Shown here piece after piece: positions 33,343 through 41,194 of a stretch of DNA of 64,000 bases. Within the stretch, counting starts at the first letter, position 1. Each line of letters opens with the position of its first letter. The notes below the pieces were generated by a model, which was not told the origin of the DNA, made no database searches, and saw only the letters and a list, made by a program, of their open reading frames with translations. The translations under genes and the position numbers were made by a program. Source of the stretch: CAYWMD01 sp964458575 (GTDB taxonomy: Bacteria; Verrucomicrobiota; Verrucomicrobiia; Limisphaerales; JADLHS01); assembly GCA_964458575.1 (NCBI GenBank), contig CAYWMD010000002.1, positions 161,169-225,168 of the forward strand. The letters are read 5' to 3'.

Positions 33343-33357
33343 ACTCTTTCCGTGAGT
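33343..33357 (-). promoter_or_regulatory. Candidate CsrA-binding hairpin in the flagellin 3 leader
   Basis: In - strand reading, ACTC-ACGGAAA-GAGT forms a 4-bp stem with a 7-nt loop centred on GGA. One T separates it from ATG, so the loop is the Shine-Dalgarno. The stem sequences are the same as in the flagellin 2 hairpin while loops differ at two positions. A further CTCC-CGTT-GGAG hairpin lies just upstream (about 33364-33375). Confidence 0.7.
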
Positions 33358-33498
33358 CGCCTCACTCCAACGGGAGCAAGGCATTGATTTAGCACGACGT
33401 CCGTGTCGCGGGTGCACCAGTTGAGGGCGGCACACCGTTTATCCCGCCGGCTCTTCGAGGCTGCCGACCGCCTTGTCCCACATTGCGGGACGCCCCTC

Positions 33499-33525
33499 TC
33501 ATCGGCGAATGCGCCGGGAACTTAA
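33499..33525 (-). promoter_or_regulatory. Sigma-28 promoter of flagellin 3
   Basis: On the - strand TTAA (33525-33522), exactly 15 bases, then GCCGATGA (33506-33499). Predicted leader is about 150 nt and includes a GTCCC/GGGAC hairpin near 33476-33492. Confidence 0.75.
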
Positions 33526-33838
33526 CCGGTTTTTTGTGTCAACCAGCGTGGAGGGCGACGACGGCGTGCCGAGACTGAACCGCCAACGGATTCGTAACAT
33601 TACGAGCGGGTGAACAGGAGCAGGATTTCCCATCGAATGCTCCCGGCTTGTGGATTCGACTGCGAGGGGCACGTCCAAAATGTTCGCAAGTCGCAACCCG
33701 CTTCCCCTTCATCAATGCGCGTTGGCCGACATCCGCCAGCCAAACCAAGAGCCTTGCCTGCCGGATACGCTTTGACGGTGTGGAGATGATGTGCCGGCGG
33801 AGGTGGATTGGAGGTGAGGATTGGCTGACGGGAAGCCG

Positions 33839-33861
33839 TTTGGTGTCCGTTTTGGTGTCCG
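33839..33861 (+). repeat. GGTGTCC repeat, copy 1
   Basis: TTTGGTGTCCGTTTTGGTGT followed by CCG. The 20-base core GGTGTCCGTTTTGGTGTCCG recurs at 33916-33935 and 43172-43191 in the same orientation, the last being 49 bases from the tRNA 3' end. Each copy is itself two GGTGTCCG units with a TTTT linker. Confidence 0.8.
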
Positions 33862-33914
33862 TCGTGTGACCGGTCGGAAACCAACCACCGCACGGAACTG
33901 AAAGTCCCCCATTC

Positions 33915-33935
33915 TGGTGTCCGTTTTGGTGTCCG
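33915..33935 (+). repeat. GGTGTCC repeat, copy 2
   Basis: Same 20-base core as copy 1, 76 bases downstream and in the same orientation. Confidence 0.8.
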
Positions 33936-34216
33936 CTTAGATTTCCGCCCGGAGACGAGTGAGAGCAACGGTTGAATCAAGGAGGGGGGAAGGGGAGCAT
34001 TTCCCTCAATACTGCGGCGCGCGGAATCGGTGCTTTTGGGGTTTTGGGCTTCGTTTCGACTCGGTCACAGGCCGCTGCGGGCATGCTCCCTCGCCAAAGC
34101 CTCGCCGAAAACACGAAAAGCCCGCGCCCCGCATCACCGCATCATTTCTGTCAATGCTCTGAGCGCCGTGGGTTGCGACCGATATGCGTGTAGCCCCTGA
34201 CTTGAACATCGTGCGA

Positions 34217-35371
34217 TCATTGTTGTGAAAACAAGCGGTAAAACATTGTGTCAAGTGCAACTGGAAGCACCAATTGATTCTGGCCATTTGTGACGGTTGC
34301 TCCAGCGAGCACGTTGGTCCACGCTGTCGAAGTCAGATCAGAATTCTGCTGCAAACCGAATCGTGTAGCGACTGCCGAAGCGGCCCATGACACCGAAACT
34401 TCGGAAGACGAACGAGCAATGCTCAGAGATGGGATTTCCTGCCAAGTGTATATCGGACCGTTACCCGGGGCTGCCACCAACATGCTGCCATCAGCTGAGG
34501 TGGCGATTGAAGACCAATATTTGTTTGGCGGATTCTTTGATGACCAATCCAGGCCAGAATTAGTCGAGGACTGCATCGGGCCTTTCTGGCCCGCGACGGT
34601 CAGTCGCGCACCATCGCTTGAAGAGGCAACCGCGCACCAACTGCTGTTGGGGGGAACAGCGTTGGTGTTCCATGTCAACCCGGAGTTAGTGGAAGTGTAA
34701 GTCTTGCCTCCGAAAATGACAGCGATGAGCTTCGAGCCGTCGGTGGATGATGCAATTGAATTCCAGGTCCCGAAAGGAGCGCTCGTCTGAGTCCAATTCG
34801 TTCCTGAATTGGTGGAACTGTAAATGCCAACGGATCTTGAAACAGCAGCGAGCTTGTTCCCGTCCGCTGAAGAGGCCACGGAATACCAATGAGCGATGGG
34901 GGCGCTGTTCGATCGCCAGGTCATTCCGAAGTCGGACGAAGTGTAAATCGGACCAACCGCGCTCACTGCGACCAGCTTGCTGCCGTCGGTTGATGTAGCC
35001 AGACCAAGCCATGCCGAGTTAGGAGCGCTGGTATGCCACCAATCAACCGCCGCATTCGTCGAGCAGTAGATACCGCCAGGAGCATCGGAGGCGGCAGCGG
35101 CGAGCAGGCTGCCGTCCGCTGAACAGGCAACACTTTGCCAGGTCAATTCCGGGAGACTGTTTGATTTCCAACTCACACCGTAGTTGGTGGACGTGTAGAC
35201 ATAACGGCTGCCACCGGCGATCAACTTTGAGCCGTCATGTGATACTGCAACCGAGTGCCAGTTGTTACTGGGAGCACTGGTTGCCGTCCAAAGTTGAGCC
35301 ATGCCGGTAGAAACTGTCACTGGGCAGGCAACCGACAAAGCAATCGTGAGGAAACAAAATTTGGTGTTCAT
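34217..35371 (-). CDS. Secreted seven-repeat beta-propeller protein
   Basis: 384 residues. A Sec signal (MNTKFCFLTIALSVACPVTV, cleavage near GMAQ) is followed by seven repeats of about 42 residues with the pattern W.S(V/I)A.S.DG.KL.AV..(G)..YTSTNSG..W. Seven such units suggest a seven-bladed propeller related to BNR/YCF48-type repeats. The C-terminal 60 residues (FGLQQNSDLTSTAWTNVLAG, then FYRLFSQQ) resemble the tail seen on many exported verrucomicrobial proteins. ATG 35371 gives the signal peptide, and the frame upstream of it is Arg-rich and unlikely to be used. The protein is Ser/Thr/Asn-rich, unlike its GC-rich neighbours. The ligand is unknown. Confidence 0.8.
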   Translation of the reverse strand: MNTKFCFLTIALSVACPVTVSTGMAQLWTATSAPSNNWHSVAVSHDGSKLIAGGSRYVYTSTNYGVSWKSNSLPELTWQSVACSADGSLLAAAASDAPGGIYCSTNAAVDWWHTSAPNSAWLGLATSTDGSKLVAVSAVGPIYTSSDFGMTWRSNSAPIAHWYSVASSADGNKLAAVSRSVGIYSSTNSGTNWTQTSAPFGTWNSIASSTDGSKLIAVIFGGKTYTSTNSGLTWNTNAVPPNSSWCAVASSSDGARLTVAGQKGPMQSSTNSGLDWSSKNPPNKYWSSIATSADGSMLVAAPGNGPIYTWQEIPSLSIARSSSEVSVSWAASAVATRFGLQQNSDLTSTAWTNVLAGATVTNGQNQLVLPVALDTMFYRLFSQQ

Positions 35372-35665
35372 TGGGCTAACATTATGTTTAGGCCAAACAG
35401 CGGCATGGGCGGCCCTAATCTTGGGGCTATGAAAGCTAGGTGGAGGATTTCTTTCAAGGACTATTGTGGCCATGCCGCGACGCCGGCCTGCGGCGGAGCG
35501 TCTTGGTTTTCTTCCGCGCCCAACTGTCGAAGCGAGCCAACCACTACCAAGCCCAGCGGCGTTTGAAGTTACCGTGGGCAAACTTGATTATGAAGGAATG
35601 GAGGTAGCGGAGGGGAAGCAGAGAGTTACGAATGGGAGCGGGCCATCTGCATAGTTGGGGTCATT
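35372..35665. other. Intergenic region with repeat copy
   Basis: About 290 bases between the propeller gene and the TPR-like lipoprotein gene. The only recognisable content is the 71-base repeat at 35464-35534. Confidence 0.4.
35464..35534 (+). repeat. 71-base direct repeat, copy 1
   Basis: Begins TTGTGGCCATGCCGCGACGC and ends CCCAACTGTCGAAGCG. The second copy lies at 36364-36434, exactly 900 bases away in the same orientation, with about six differences. It contains the GC-rich block CGCCGGCCTGCGGCGGAGC. The pair brackets the lipoprotein gene. Confidence 0.8.
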
Positions 35666-36223
35666 TCAATAAACCAAATTCGCACCGAAGTTTGGAATCT
35701 TCCCGTCTTTGACTTGCTGACTCCACGTATCCAAGCGTCCGTCATGCATCTGCCAAAACTTGCGGCACAACTCGAAATAATCCAAGACGGTCTGCCGCTC
35801 GCCCTTCTCAAGAAGGTCTTTCGCCAAACTCATGTTCGGTCCAAAAGTATCCATCTGGGGCGAGCCAGGACTCTTGCCTGCCTGAAGCAAATATTTCTTG
35901 GCCTCGTCAATACGCCCCTCACGGACCGCGATGCGCCCGAGAACCAAATTGGCGTCCTGCACCGCGTTCCCGTAGTTCCAATTTCCTTGGAACTGTGGCA
36001 AGAGGGTCTGCAATTCATTTGCGTATTTCTGCGCGTCCTCGATCTTGCCAACCACAAAACTTTCCTTCGCTGCGTCGTTCAACGCATAGAATTTCTCCTC
36101 TGGCGTCTTAGCCGCATCCAGCTCCTTTATTGCAAGCTGATGGCGCTGCTGTGGTGTCACAGGAACGCCCCGCCCGCAGCCGAGCAAAAGGCTGCAAAGT
36201 AAGAGTGTGGTGAGGTATCGCAT
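35666..36223 (-). CDS. TPR-like lipoprotein of unknown function
   Basis: 185 residues. ATG 36223 gives a lipoprotein signal (basic MRYL, hydrophobic core, LLGC lipobox with Cys near residue 16). The mature part has helical repeats (TPEEKFYALNDAAKESFVVG, KIEDAQKYANELQTLLPQ, ANLVLGRIAVREGRIDEAKK) with TPR spacing. No catalytic motif is seen. Flanked on both sides by the 71-base repeat, which suggests it arrived or spreads as a unit. Confidence 0.65.
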   Translation of the reverse strand: MRYLTTLLLCSLLLGCGRGVPVTPQQRHQLAIKELDAAKTPEEKFYALNDAAKESFVVGKIEDAQKYANELQTLLPQFQGNWNYGNAVQDANLVLGRIAVREGRIDEAKKYLLQAGKSPGSPQMDTFGPNMSLAKDLLEKGERQTVLDYFELCRKFWQMHDGRLDTWSQQVKDGKIPNFGANLVY

Positions 36224-36363
36224 ATTCGTGTGGTTCCTAAGAAGTTTACCGTTCGGGAACCATTTCCCTGTGATCGGATAATGGAGGCCAAACCGGGAAA
36301 TCGTTTCCACTGTTCACGCAATGACCGTAGGCCCGTGAAAACTGCTGGTCAAGCTGGAACGTT

Positions 36364-36434
36364 TTGTGGCTGTGCCGCGACGCCGGCCTGCGGCGGAGCA
36401 TCTTGTTTTTCTTCCGCGCCCAATTGTCGCAGCG
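36364..36434 (+). repeat. 71-base direct repeat, copy 2
   Basis: TTGTGGCTGTGCCGCGACGC to CCCAATTGTCGCAGCG, matching copy 1 at 35464-35534. Confidence 0.8.
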
Positions 36435-36535
36435 GCGGAAAGCTATGCGTTGATCAGCCGAGCAACGCGAAATTCAATTCGAGTGGAGCGAGCGAACGGG
36501 AAGTGTGGTAGAGTGAAGCAGGCAGGAGCGTGATT

Positions 36536-36847
36536 ATGAAATGCGTATTCACAGCAACGAACAGGGCCGAGATTGGACTGCTGAAGAACATTTTGCGGAA
36601 AGCGGGAATTGATTGCGAAGAGCGGAATGCGGAGATCGGGCAACTGATTCCAGGCGGGCCGTTCCAACCTGAGTTGTGGGTAACCAGTGACGAGAATTAC
36701 GAGTCAGCAACCGCGCTGGTGCGTGAATGGTATGAACCGACGCGGACGGCTGGCCCGGAATGGGTTTGTCCGCGGTGCGGTGAAAATCTCCTGGGGCAGT
36801 TCATGAAATGCTGGCATTGCGGAACACATCGGCCTGAGCTTCCGTGA
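36536..36847 (+). CDS. DUF2007-type protein with C-terminal zinc ribbon
   Basis: 103 residues. Residues 1-66 (KCVFTATNRAEIGLLKNILR, KAGIDCEERN, then LWVTSDENYESATALVREW) fit DUF2007, a small ferredoxin-like domain of unclear function once called putative signal transducer. The C-terminus is a zinc ribbon, CPRCGENLLGQFMKCWHCG, with four cysteines. A GTG codon two codons upstream (36530) is an alternative start. No operon partner is visible. Confidence 0.75.
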   Translation: MKCVFTATNRAEIGLLKNILRKAGIDCEERNAEIGQLIPGGPFQPELWVTSDENYESATALVREWYEPTRTAGPEWVCPRCGENLLGQFMKCWHCGTHRPELP

Positions 36848-38780
36848 GCGACGACCCTCGGGGATGGGAGGGTCTAGCATTGGGAGGGGCGGGGGATTGG
36901 GGCGAGCAGACCCGGTTGCACATTTTCCGGCGGAGCGGCGAGTTGGCGCGAAGGATGCCTGCGAACTGGCGCGCGCACTGCGCGAATAACGGGGCGCGGG
37001 GATGAGCGAGCAGTGAGCGTGACAGTGAAGCAGCCGGCGAGGGCGCACAAGACGCTGTCATATTCGATGAACCGGGCCGTCGAAGGCCGACGACGGAGGA
37101 GGAGGCGTATGCGATGAGACGGCGGAGACTCAATGCCGAGGGTTCACGCGTCAGCGGGATACGGCATTGAGGCGGCATTGAATATAACACGCTCTTGTGC
37201 GCCGGCCGGGAAGCAATCCTTCGTGACAACCGCCGCGAAGCCATGACCTTTGAGCCAAGTCTGCTGGGTGTGCGCCGGTCTGCGAATCGGAATTGGCGGC
37301 TTGGATTCCGATTGGCAGACGTCCGCCTCCACAGGTTGCGGCGCGACATGGGCGCTAATTTTCCAGCGGCAGTCTGCGCAACTAGCGTTCGAGATCCGTG
37401 CGCCTCGAACGCGGTGCGAAGCAAGTTGCGCAGTCTGCCGCGTTGGTGGCCTTAAAATCGTGAGGCGCGTTGCGAAGCACGCGCCAAAGTTTGTTCTGAG
37501 TCTTCGACGACAGAGCGGAACGCAGGAACTGCGACGCGCAGGGGTGCGAGCCGCACTGGCCACCTCGGGGGCGCGATCGGCAGTTCGGCGTGAAGCGTGG
37601 CGGCGAAGTCTCAGACTAAATTGGTTTGCGCAGTGAGGTCGGGTTTGTTTGCGGAGACTCAGACGCGAGGTGTGAGCCACACTTGCCCCCCCGAGCGTGA
37701 AGTCGCAGCAAACGAAACCGTGCTCACGGCTGATGCGGATGTGCTGGCCGGGCGAAGCCTCGCGGCCAATTGCGGTGTCAGTCGTTGATTCCGCCGTGGG
37801 CGTGACCGCGATCTTTGAAGTTGTATAGGGTCTCGACCGTGAGTTTTGGGGCGAGGATGGATTTGAGGAGCAGTTGGTGTGCGGTCTGGATGGTGCTGGT
37901 CAGGCAATGCTCCGGCAGGAGAAGCTCGACGGGTAGTGACCGCAGCAGGACCTGCGGCATCAAGGGAGTGACTGTTAAAGTCATACCCCACAATACCACT
38001 GACTGCGGGAATAGATAGGGTCGTCAAGCGCACGAGCTGTTCTTGACTGTCTCGACTGTTTGCGACCGTCGGAACGGAGTGGCAGCGGTCTGCGTAGGCG
38101 CTGTGAGGCGGGTTTTTGGAATGAGGGCTTGGCAGGATCGGTGAAAGCGTGTTAAGTGGAGCTTGTCCGGTGCGGACTCGTCTTTCGGGATTCCCCATCC
38201 CACCTCCTTGGCGAACCACGCCGGACGTTTTCTTTGCCCGCGCGAAGCGCGGGCGCAAGCAGCCGCGACAGCGGCGTTGCCAAATTCCTGCCCGCATAGC
38301 GGCAAACATTGATGCCTGACCCGCGCGCGCAAAGACCTTTGAACAACAAGCGACGTTGGATTGCCGTGAGACGTTGGAATGTGGTGGGACATGAACGCGC
38401 GGGGGAGAGGGCCGCCGTGGATGACATCCGGACACCAAGGGAGGCGGCCCGCCCGCGCCGCTTGCGGCGACGGCGAGCGTCAGGCATCGCGCGCGCGGCG
38501 CTGACGTTGGAAAATGGAGGGTCTGACAATGGTTGCGCGCATCGTGGTTGGTTGAGCACGCGAGCGGAGTGCAGCGCGAACTGACTTTATTTCGAGCGAA
38601 GCGAGCTGACTTTGATGAAGGGCGAACGAGGTCCAAAGCGGATTGAAATCGGGCAAGACTTACGACTTCACCTGGCGGCGTGTGTTTCGAACGCCAAGGG
38701 ATGTGCGGATGGGCGAGACGGTTGAATCTTGAATCAAGGTGGAAACCAGCAAGGAAAGGAGATGTTGACTATATCCGCCA
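36848..38780. other. 1.9-kb gene-free stretch
   Basis: No frame here has a convincing protein. Most are Arg/Ala/Ser-rich with no helix or strand pattern. A 73-codon - strand frame at 37778-37999 is the most protein-like but matches nothing recognised. The stretch contains a 76-base imperfect palindrome at 37366-37441 and GC-rich repetitive segments (about 38200-38560) that look like dispersed repeats. It probably represents eroded mobile DNA. Confidence 0.5.
37366..37441 (+). repeat. 76-base nested palindrome
   Basis: Three nested arms: GCGGCAG/CTGCCGC (37366-37372 with 37435-37441), CTGCGCAACT/AGTTGCGCAG (37374-37383 with 37424-37433) and GCGTTCGAG/CTCGAACGC (37385-37393 with 37404-37412). 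The 3' side has an 11-base bulge, and the loop is ATCCGTGCGC. Function unknown. Considered as an integron attC site but the core boxes do not fit well. Confidence 0.7.
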
Positions 38781-39107
38781 ATGGCGTATCTTGCTCCGGT
38801 GGTCTTTGTTGAGACACCCAACTTTACGCGGCGCGTCCAGGAATACATGGACGATGAGGAATACGGGCAAATGCAGGCGTTCCTGACGCAGCGTCCCGAG
38901 GCGGGGAAATTGATCAAAGGCACAGGTGGGATGCGCAAATTGCGCTGGGCGGGCAGTGGTCGCGGAAAGCGCGGCGGGTTGCGGGTGATTTACTATTGGT
39001 GGGTGGCGAAAGACCGGATTTCGCTGCTGCTGGCCTATCCGAAGAACGAGCAGGATGACCTGACGGCAGATCAAGTGAAACAATTGAAAAATCAACTGAT
39101 GCCATGA
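38781..39107 (+). CDS. RelE/HigB-like type II toxin
   Basis: 108 residues. FTRRVQEYMDDEEYGQMQAF, GKLIKGTGGMRKLRWAGSGR, then GLRVIYYWW and ISLLLAYPKNEQDDLTADQ give the RelE-fold order of HigB-type mRNA interferases, including a basic active-site strand and the late Tyr/Lys region. The toxin precedes its antitoxin and overlaps it by ATGA, the HigBA order. Expected to cleave mRNA on the ribosome when unbound. Confidence 0.85.
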   Translation: MAYLAPVVFVETPNFTRRVQEYMDDEEYGQMQAFLTQRPEAGKLIKGTGGMRKLRWAGSGRGKRGGLRVIYYWWVAKDRISLLLAYPKNEQDDLTADQVKQLKNQLMP

Positions 39108-39391
39108 GAAAAGAATTGTTTGAAGAATTGTTGGAAAGCGTAAAACAGGCCAAGGCCATCGAGCGCGGCGAGATGAAGCCGAGCCGGGTGTTTCACGTTA
39201 ATCCCAAGAACACCGTGGTGAAGACGCGCGGCAAACTGGGGCTGTCACAGTCGAAGTTTGCATCCTTGCTCGGCATCAGTCAGGACACGTTGCAAAACTG
39301 GGAACAAGGTCGGCGCGAGCCAACCGGGCCGGCGAAAGTGTTGCTGAAGATTGCCTCACGGCATCCGCGCGTGCTGTTGGAAGTGGCCTGA
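39104..39391 (+). CDS. HigA-like XRE-family antitoxin
   Basis: 95 residues. The helix-turn-helix covers about residues 44-75 (RGKLGLSQSKFASLLGISQD then TLQNWEQGRREPTGPAKVLL). The N-terminal helix (LFEELLESVKQAKAIERGEM) is the usual toxin-contacting extension of NadS/HigA types. It should neutralise the upstream toxin and repress the pair's promoter. Confidence 0.85.
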   Translation: MRKELFEELLESVKQAKAIERGEMKPSRVFHVNPKNTVVKTRGKLGLSQSKFASLLGISQDTLQNWEQGRREPTGPAKVLLKIASRHPRVLLEVA

Positions 39392-40053
39392 CGCGCGACG
39401 CAGGACTTAAGAGTGGCTCGCTGACGCAAGTCGGCGAGCCGCGTTGTTTTTGCCGCGCCGCTAGGCGCGGTGAGCCGGTGCGAGCCGCACAGGCGAGCAA
39501 GCGGCTCAGACGAGCCACTCGGGCCGGCGCGATGCCCGCACCCAACCGGTGATGTGCAAGTAATGCCAGACGAACGCTCCTTGCGGAGGGCCACCAGCCA
39601 CCACGGCAACTGTGGACGCCACGAGGACGGACAACCCAACGCGCGCCAGAACTGCAAAGGCTGTGTGACGCGCTGATGGTAGAGTGAGGAAACCCAACCC
39701 TGCCACCGCAACCAACCCCGCTGAGCGGGACCGATCATGCCGACCAGTGAATGCCAACGCCTGGAGGCAGCGCTGGAGGCCACGTGAGACGCAGACCTCC
39801 GATGGCCCGAAGGTTCGTAAACACCATAATTGTCTTTGGTCTTTCGCGTAGTGGCAGGGTGCGGGCGCACAAAGCAGCGGCAGTGACAGGCACGAGCGGG
39901 GTGCTTGCGCACGGCCATCATGGGCGTGCCTGGCGCTGACGCTGCGCGCCCGCACCCGAACGAAGCGGTGTGAGCCACACCTGCCATGTGGGGCGTTGAA
40001 TTGCCCGCGAGCAGACTTTCGCTTTGGAAGCCGCTTGCCAAAGTCGTCGAAGT
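39392..40053. other. Intergenic region with a decayed membrane-protein fragment
   Basis: About 660 bases. On the - strand a frame to 39506 ends with two hydrophobic segments (FAVLARVGLSVLVASTVAVV, then GAFVWHYLHITGWVRASRR). The last part recurs at 40819-40890 and, more degenerate, at 41008-41037. No start codon with a sensible N-terminus is seen, so it is treated as a fragment, not a gene. Confidence 0.4.
39542..39612 (+). repeat. 70-base direct repeat flanking the PIN toxin module, copy 1
   Basis: Begins CCAACCGGTGATGTGCAAGT and ends CACCACGGCAAC. Copy 2 at 40819-40890 is nearly identical, and a third partial copy is at 41008-41037. The pair brackets the AbrB/PIN module at 40072-40760. Confidence 0.8.
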
Positions 40054-40070
40054 GGTAGTAGTTTACTACC
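40054..40070. promoter_or_regulatory. Palindromic operator of the AbrB/PIN module
   Basis: GGTAGTA-GTT-TACTACC, a perfect 7+7 inverted repeat ending 1 base before the antitoxin ATG. AbrB-type antitoxins usually repress their own promoter by binding such a site, so this is the likely operator. Confidence 0.6.
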
Positions 40071-40071
40071 C

Positions 40072-40335
40072 ATGAAGACAACGACGATGACGCTCACGAG
40101 GAAACGGCAAACCGTGTTCCCGTTGGAATGGTGCAAACGACACGGACTGGAGCAGGGCGGTCCGGTGAACGTGTTCGATCTTGGCGGGGGAAACCTGCTG
40201 GTGCGGGCGGTTCAACCGCCGTCGCGCGAGTTGGTGGAAAAGCTCTTGTCGCACAAGCCGCCGGGCCGGGGCACGGGCCGTCACGCGATGAAAGTGGTAA
40301 ACGAGGTCTTGCGCGAAGTGCGCGCCGGGCGATGA
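40072..40335 (+). CDS. AbrB/MazE-family antitoxin
   Basis: 87 residues. The N-terminal swapped-hairpin DNA-binding domain is seen in TMTLTRKRQTVFPLEWCKRH, then GLEQGGPVNVFDLGGGNLLV. The C-terminal part (LVEKLLSHKPPGRGTGRHAM) would contact the toxin. ATG 40072 lies just after the palindromic operator. Further upstream codons would run through the operator and are unlikely. Stop overlaps the toxin start (ATGA). Confidence 0.8.
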   Translation: MKTTTMTLTRKRQTVFPLEWCKRHGLEQGGPVNVFDLGGGNLLVRAVQPPSRELVEKLLSHKPPGRGTGRHAMKVVNEVLREVRAGR

Positions 40336-40760
40336 ACGTCGTCATTGACACCAGCGTGCTGGTGGCCGGGGTGTTCTGGGGTTCAGAATCGCATCGTGTG
40401 GTTCGTGCGTGGGTGCGCGGACTGATTGTCCCGGTAGTGAGCGAGGAAATTTTCGAGGAATATGAGCGTGTGCTGGTGCGCACACGCGACCGTGAGGGCT
40501 TCACAACCGATTTGTCCTCCTGGTTGAAAACCTTGCGAAATCATACCCTGTGGGTTGAGCCGGTCACATTGAACGAGCCGGTTTGCCGAGACGTGAGCGA
40601 TGACAAGTTCATTGGCGCGGCGCTGGCCGGCGACGCGCGTACCGTGATCGCACGCGACCCGGACCTGACGATTTTGGAGAAACCCTTCGGCATTGCGATC
40701 CTCACACCGCGCGCTTGGCTCGCGACCTTGAGTCGGGCGCAGCGTCGCCGGCTGGATTAG
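40332..40760 (+). CDS. PIN-domain toxin (VapC-like, COG1569 type)
   Basis: 142 residues. MNVVIDTSVLVAGVFWGSES carries the first catalytic Asp (Asp6), EEIFEEYERVL the acidic Glu, and DVSDDKFIGAALAGDARTVI, ARDPDL the further acidic residues of the PIN metal site. PIN toxins cut RNA, often tRNA. It is the second gene of a coupled pair with the AbrB-type antitoxin. All catalytic acids appear intact. Confidence 0.85.
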   Translation: MNVVIDTSVLVAGVFWGSESHRVVRAWVRGLIVPVVSEEIFEEYERVLVRTRDREGFTTDLSSWLKTLRNHTLWVEPVTLNEPVCRDVSDDKFIGAALAGDARTVIARDPDLTILEKPFGIAILTPRAWLATLSRAQRRRLD

Positions 40761-41194
40761 TGCGAACTTCCGCGAAGCGGCTCACACTGCCCGCTCACGG
40801 CGACGTGACGCCCGCAGCCAACCGGTGATGTGCAAGTAGTGCCAGACGAACGCTCCTTGCGGAGGGCCACCAGCCACCACGGCAACCGCGGCCTTTCCCG
40901 GGGTGGCACGCTGGCGCGTTTACCCCGGGCTATTTTCTTGTCGCCCTTTCAGGGCGGCTAACGGGGGTGGCTCATGCCGACAACTCTCGACGACGGGAAG
41001 GCCGTGCCCAACCGGTGACAACTAGCCAGCGCCAAACTAGCGGCTGCCACCAAGGGAGACACGGTGCAAACGCAGGTGGACGCCCGCACGCAACCCAGCA
41101 CTGCACTGGATAACCGCCCATCCTGCTGCCGTTGCTCCAGATTCCCACCCTCAAGATCGAACAGCCCCTGCCGGATTTGGCCAAGGCGTGATCC
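40761..41194. other. Intergenic region with repeats
   Basis: About 430 bases downstream of the PIN toxin. Contains copy 2 of the 70-base repeat (40819-40890) and a third, degenerate copy of its first 30 bases (41008-41037). The rest shows no gene. Confidence 0.45.
40819..40890 (+). repeat. 70-base direct repeat, copy 2
   Basis: CCAACCGGTGATGTGCAAGT to CACGGCAACCGCGG. It differs from copy 1 by very few bases. Confidence 0.8.

Larger units (their letters stand above)
33526..34216. other. Gene-poor left edge of the accessory region
   Basis: About 690 bases without a convincing gene. It contains two copies of the GGTGTCC repeat (33839-33861 and 33915-33935). A stretch at about 34015-34135 reads in one + frame as GFGLRFDSVTGRCGHAPSP, looks like dispersed repetitive DNA, and gives no credible start-to-stop gene. 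Short frames at 33600-33980 (- strand) are Arg/Pro/Ser-rich and unsupported. Confidence 0.45.

Noticed and set aside
37366..37441. Integron attC site
   Set aside because: GCGCAAC and GTTGCGC resemble the outer boxes but do not match RYYYAAC/GTTRRRY, the bulge is too large, and no integrase is present.
37778..37999. 73-codon - strand frame in the gene-free stretch
   Set aside because: The most protein-like frame there, but no family recognised, no neighbour coupling and no visible ribosome site; left as a possible fragment.
38152..38559. Open frames on both strands at about 38.2-38.6 kb
   Set aside because: Arg-rich, unsupported, and the DNA looks like dispersed repetitive sequence.
39542..40890. 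Integron cassette interpretation of the toxin-antitoxin modules
   Set aside because: The 70-base repeats have no attC-like end boxes and read as a peptide fragment on the other strand.
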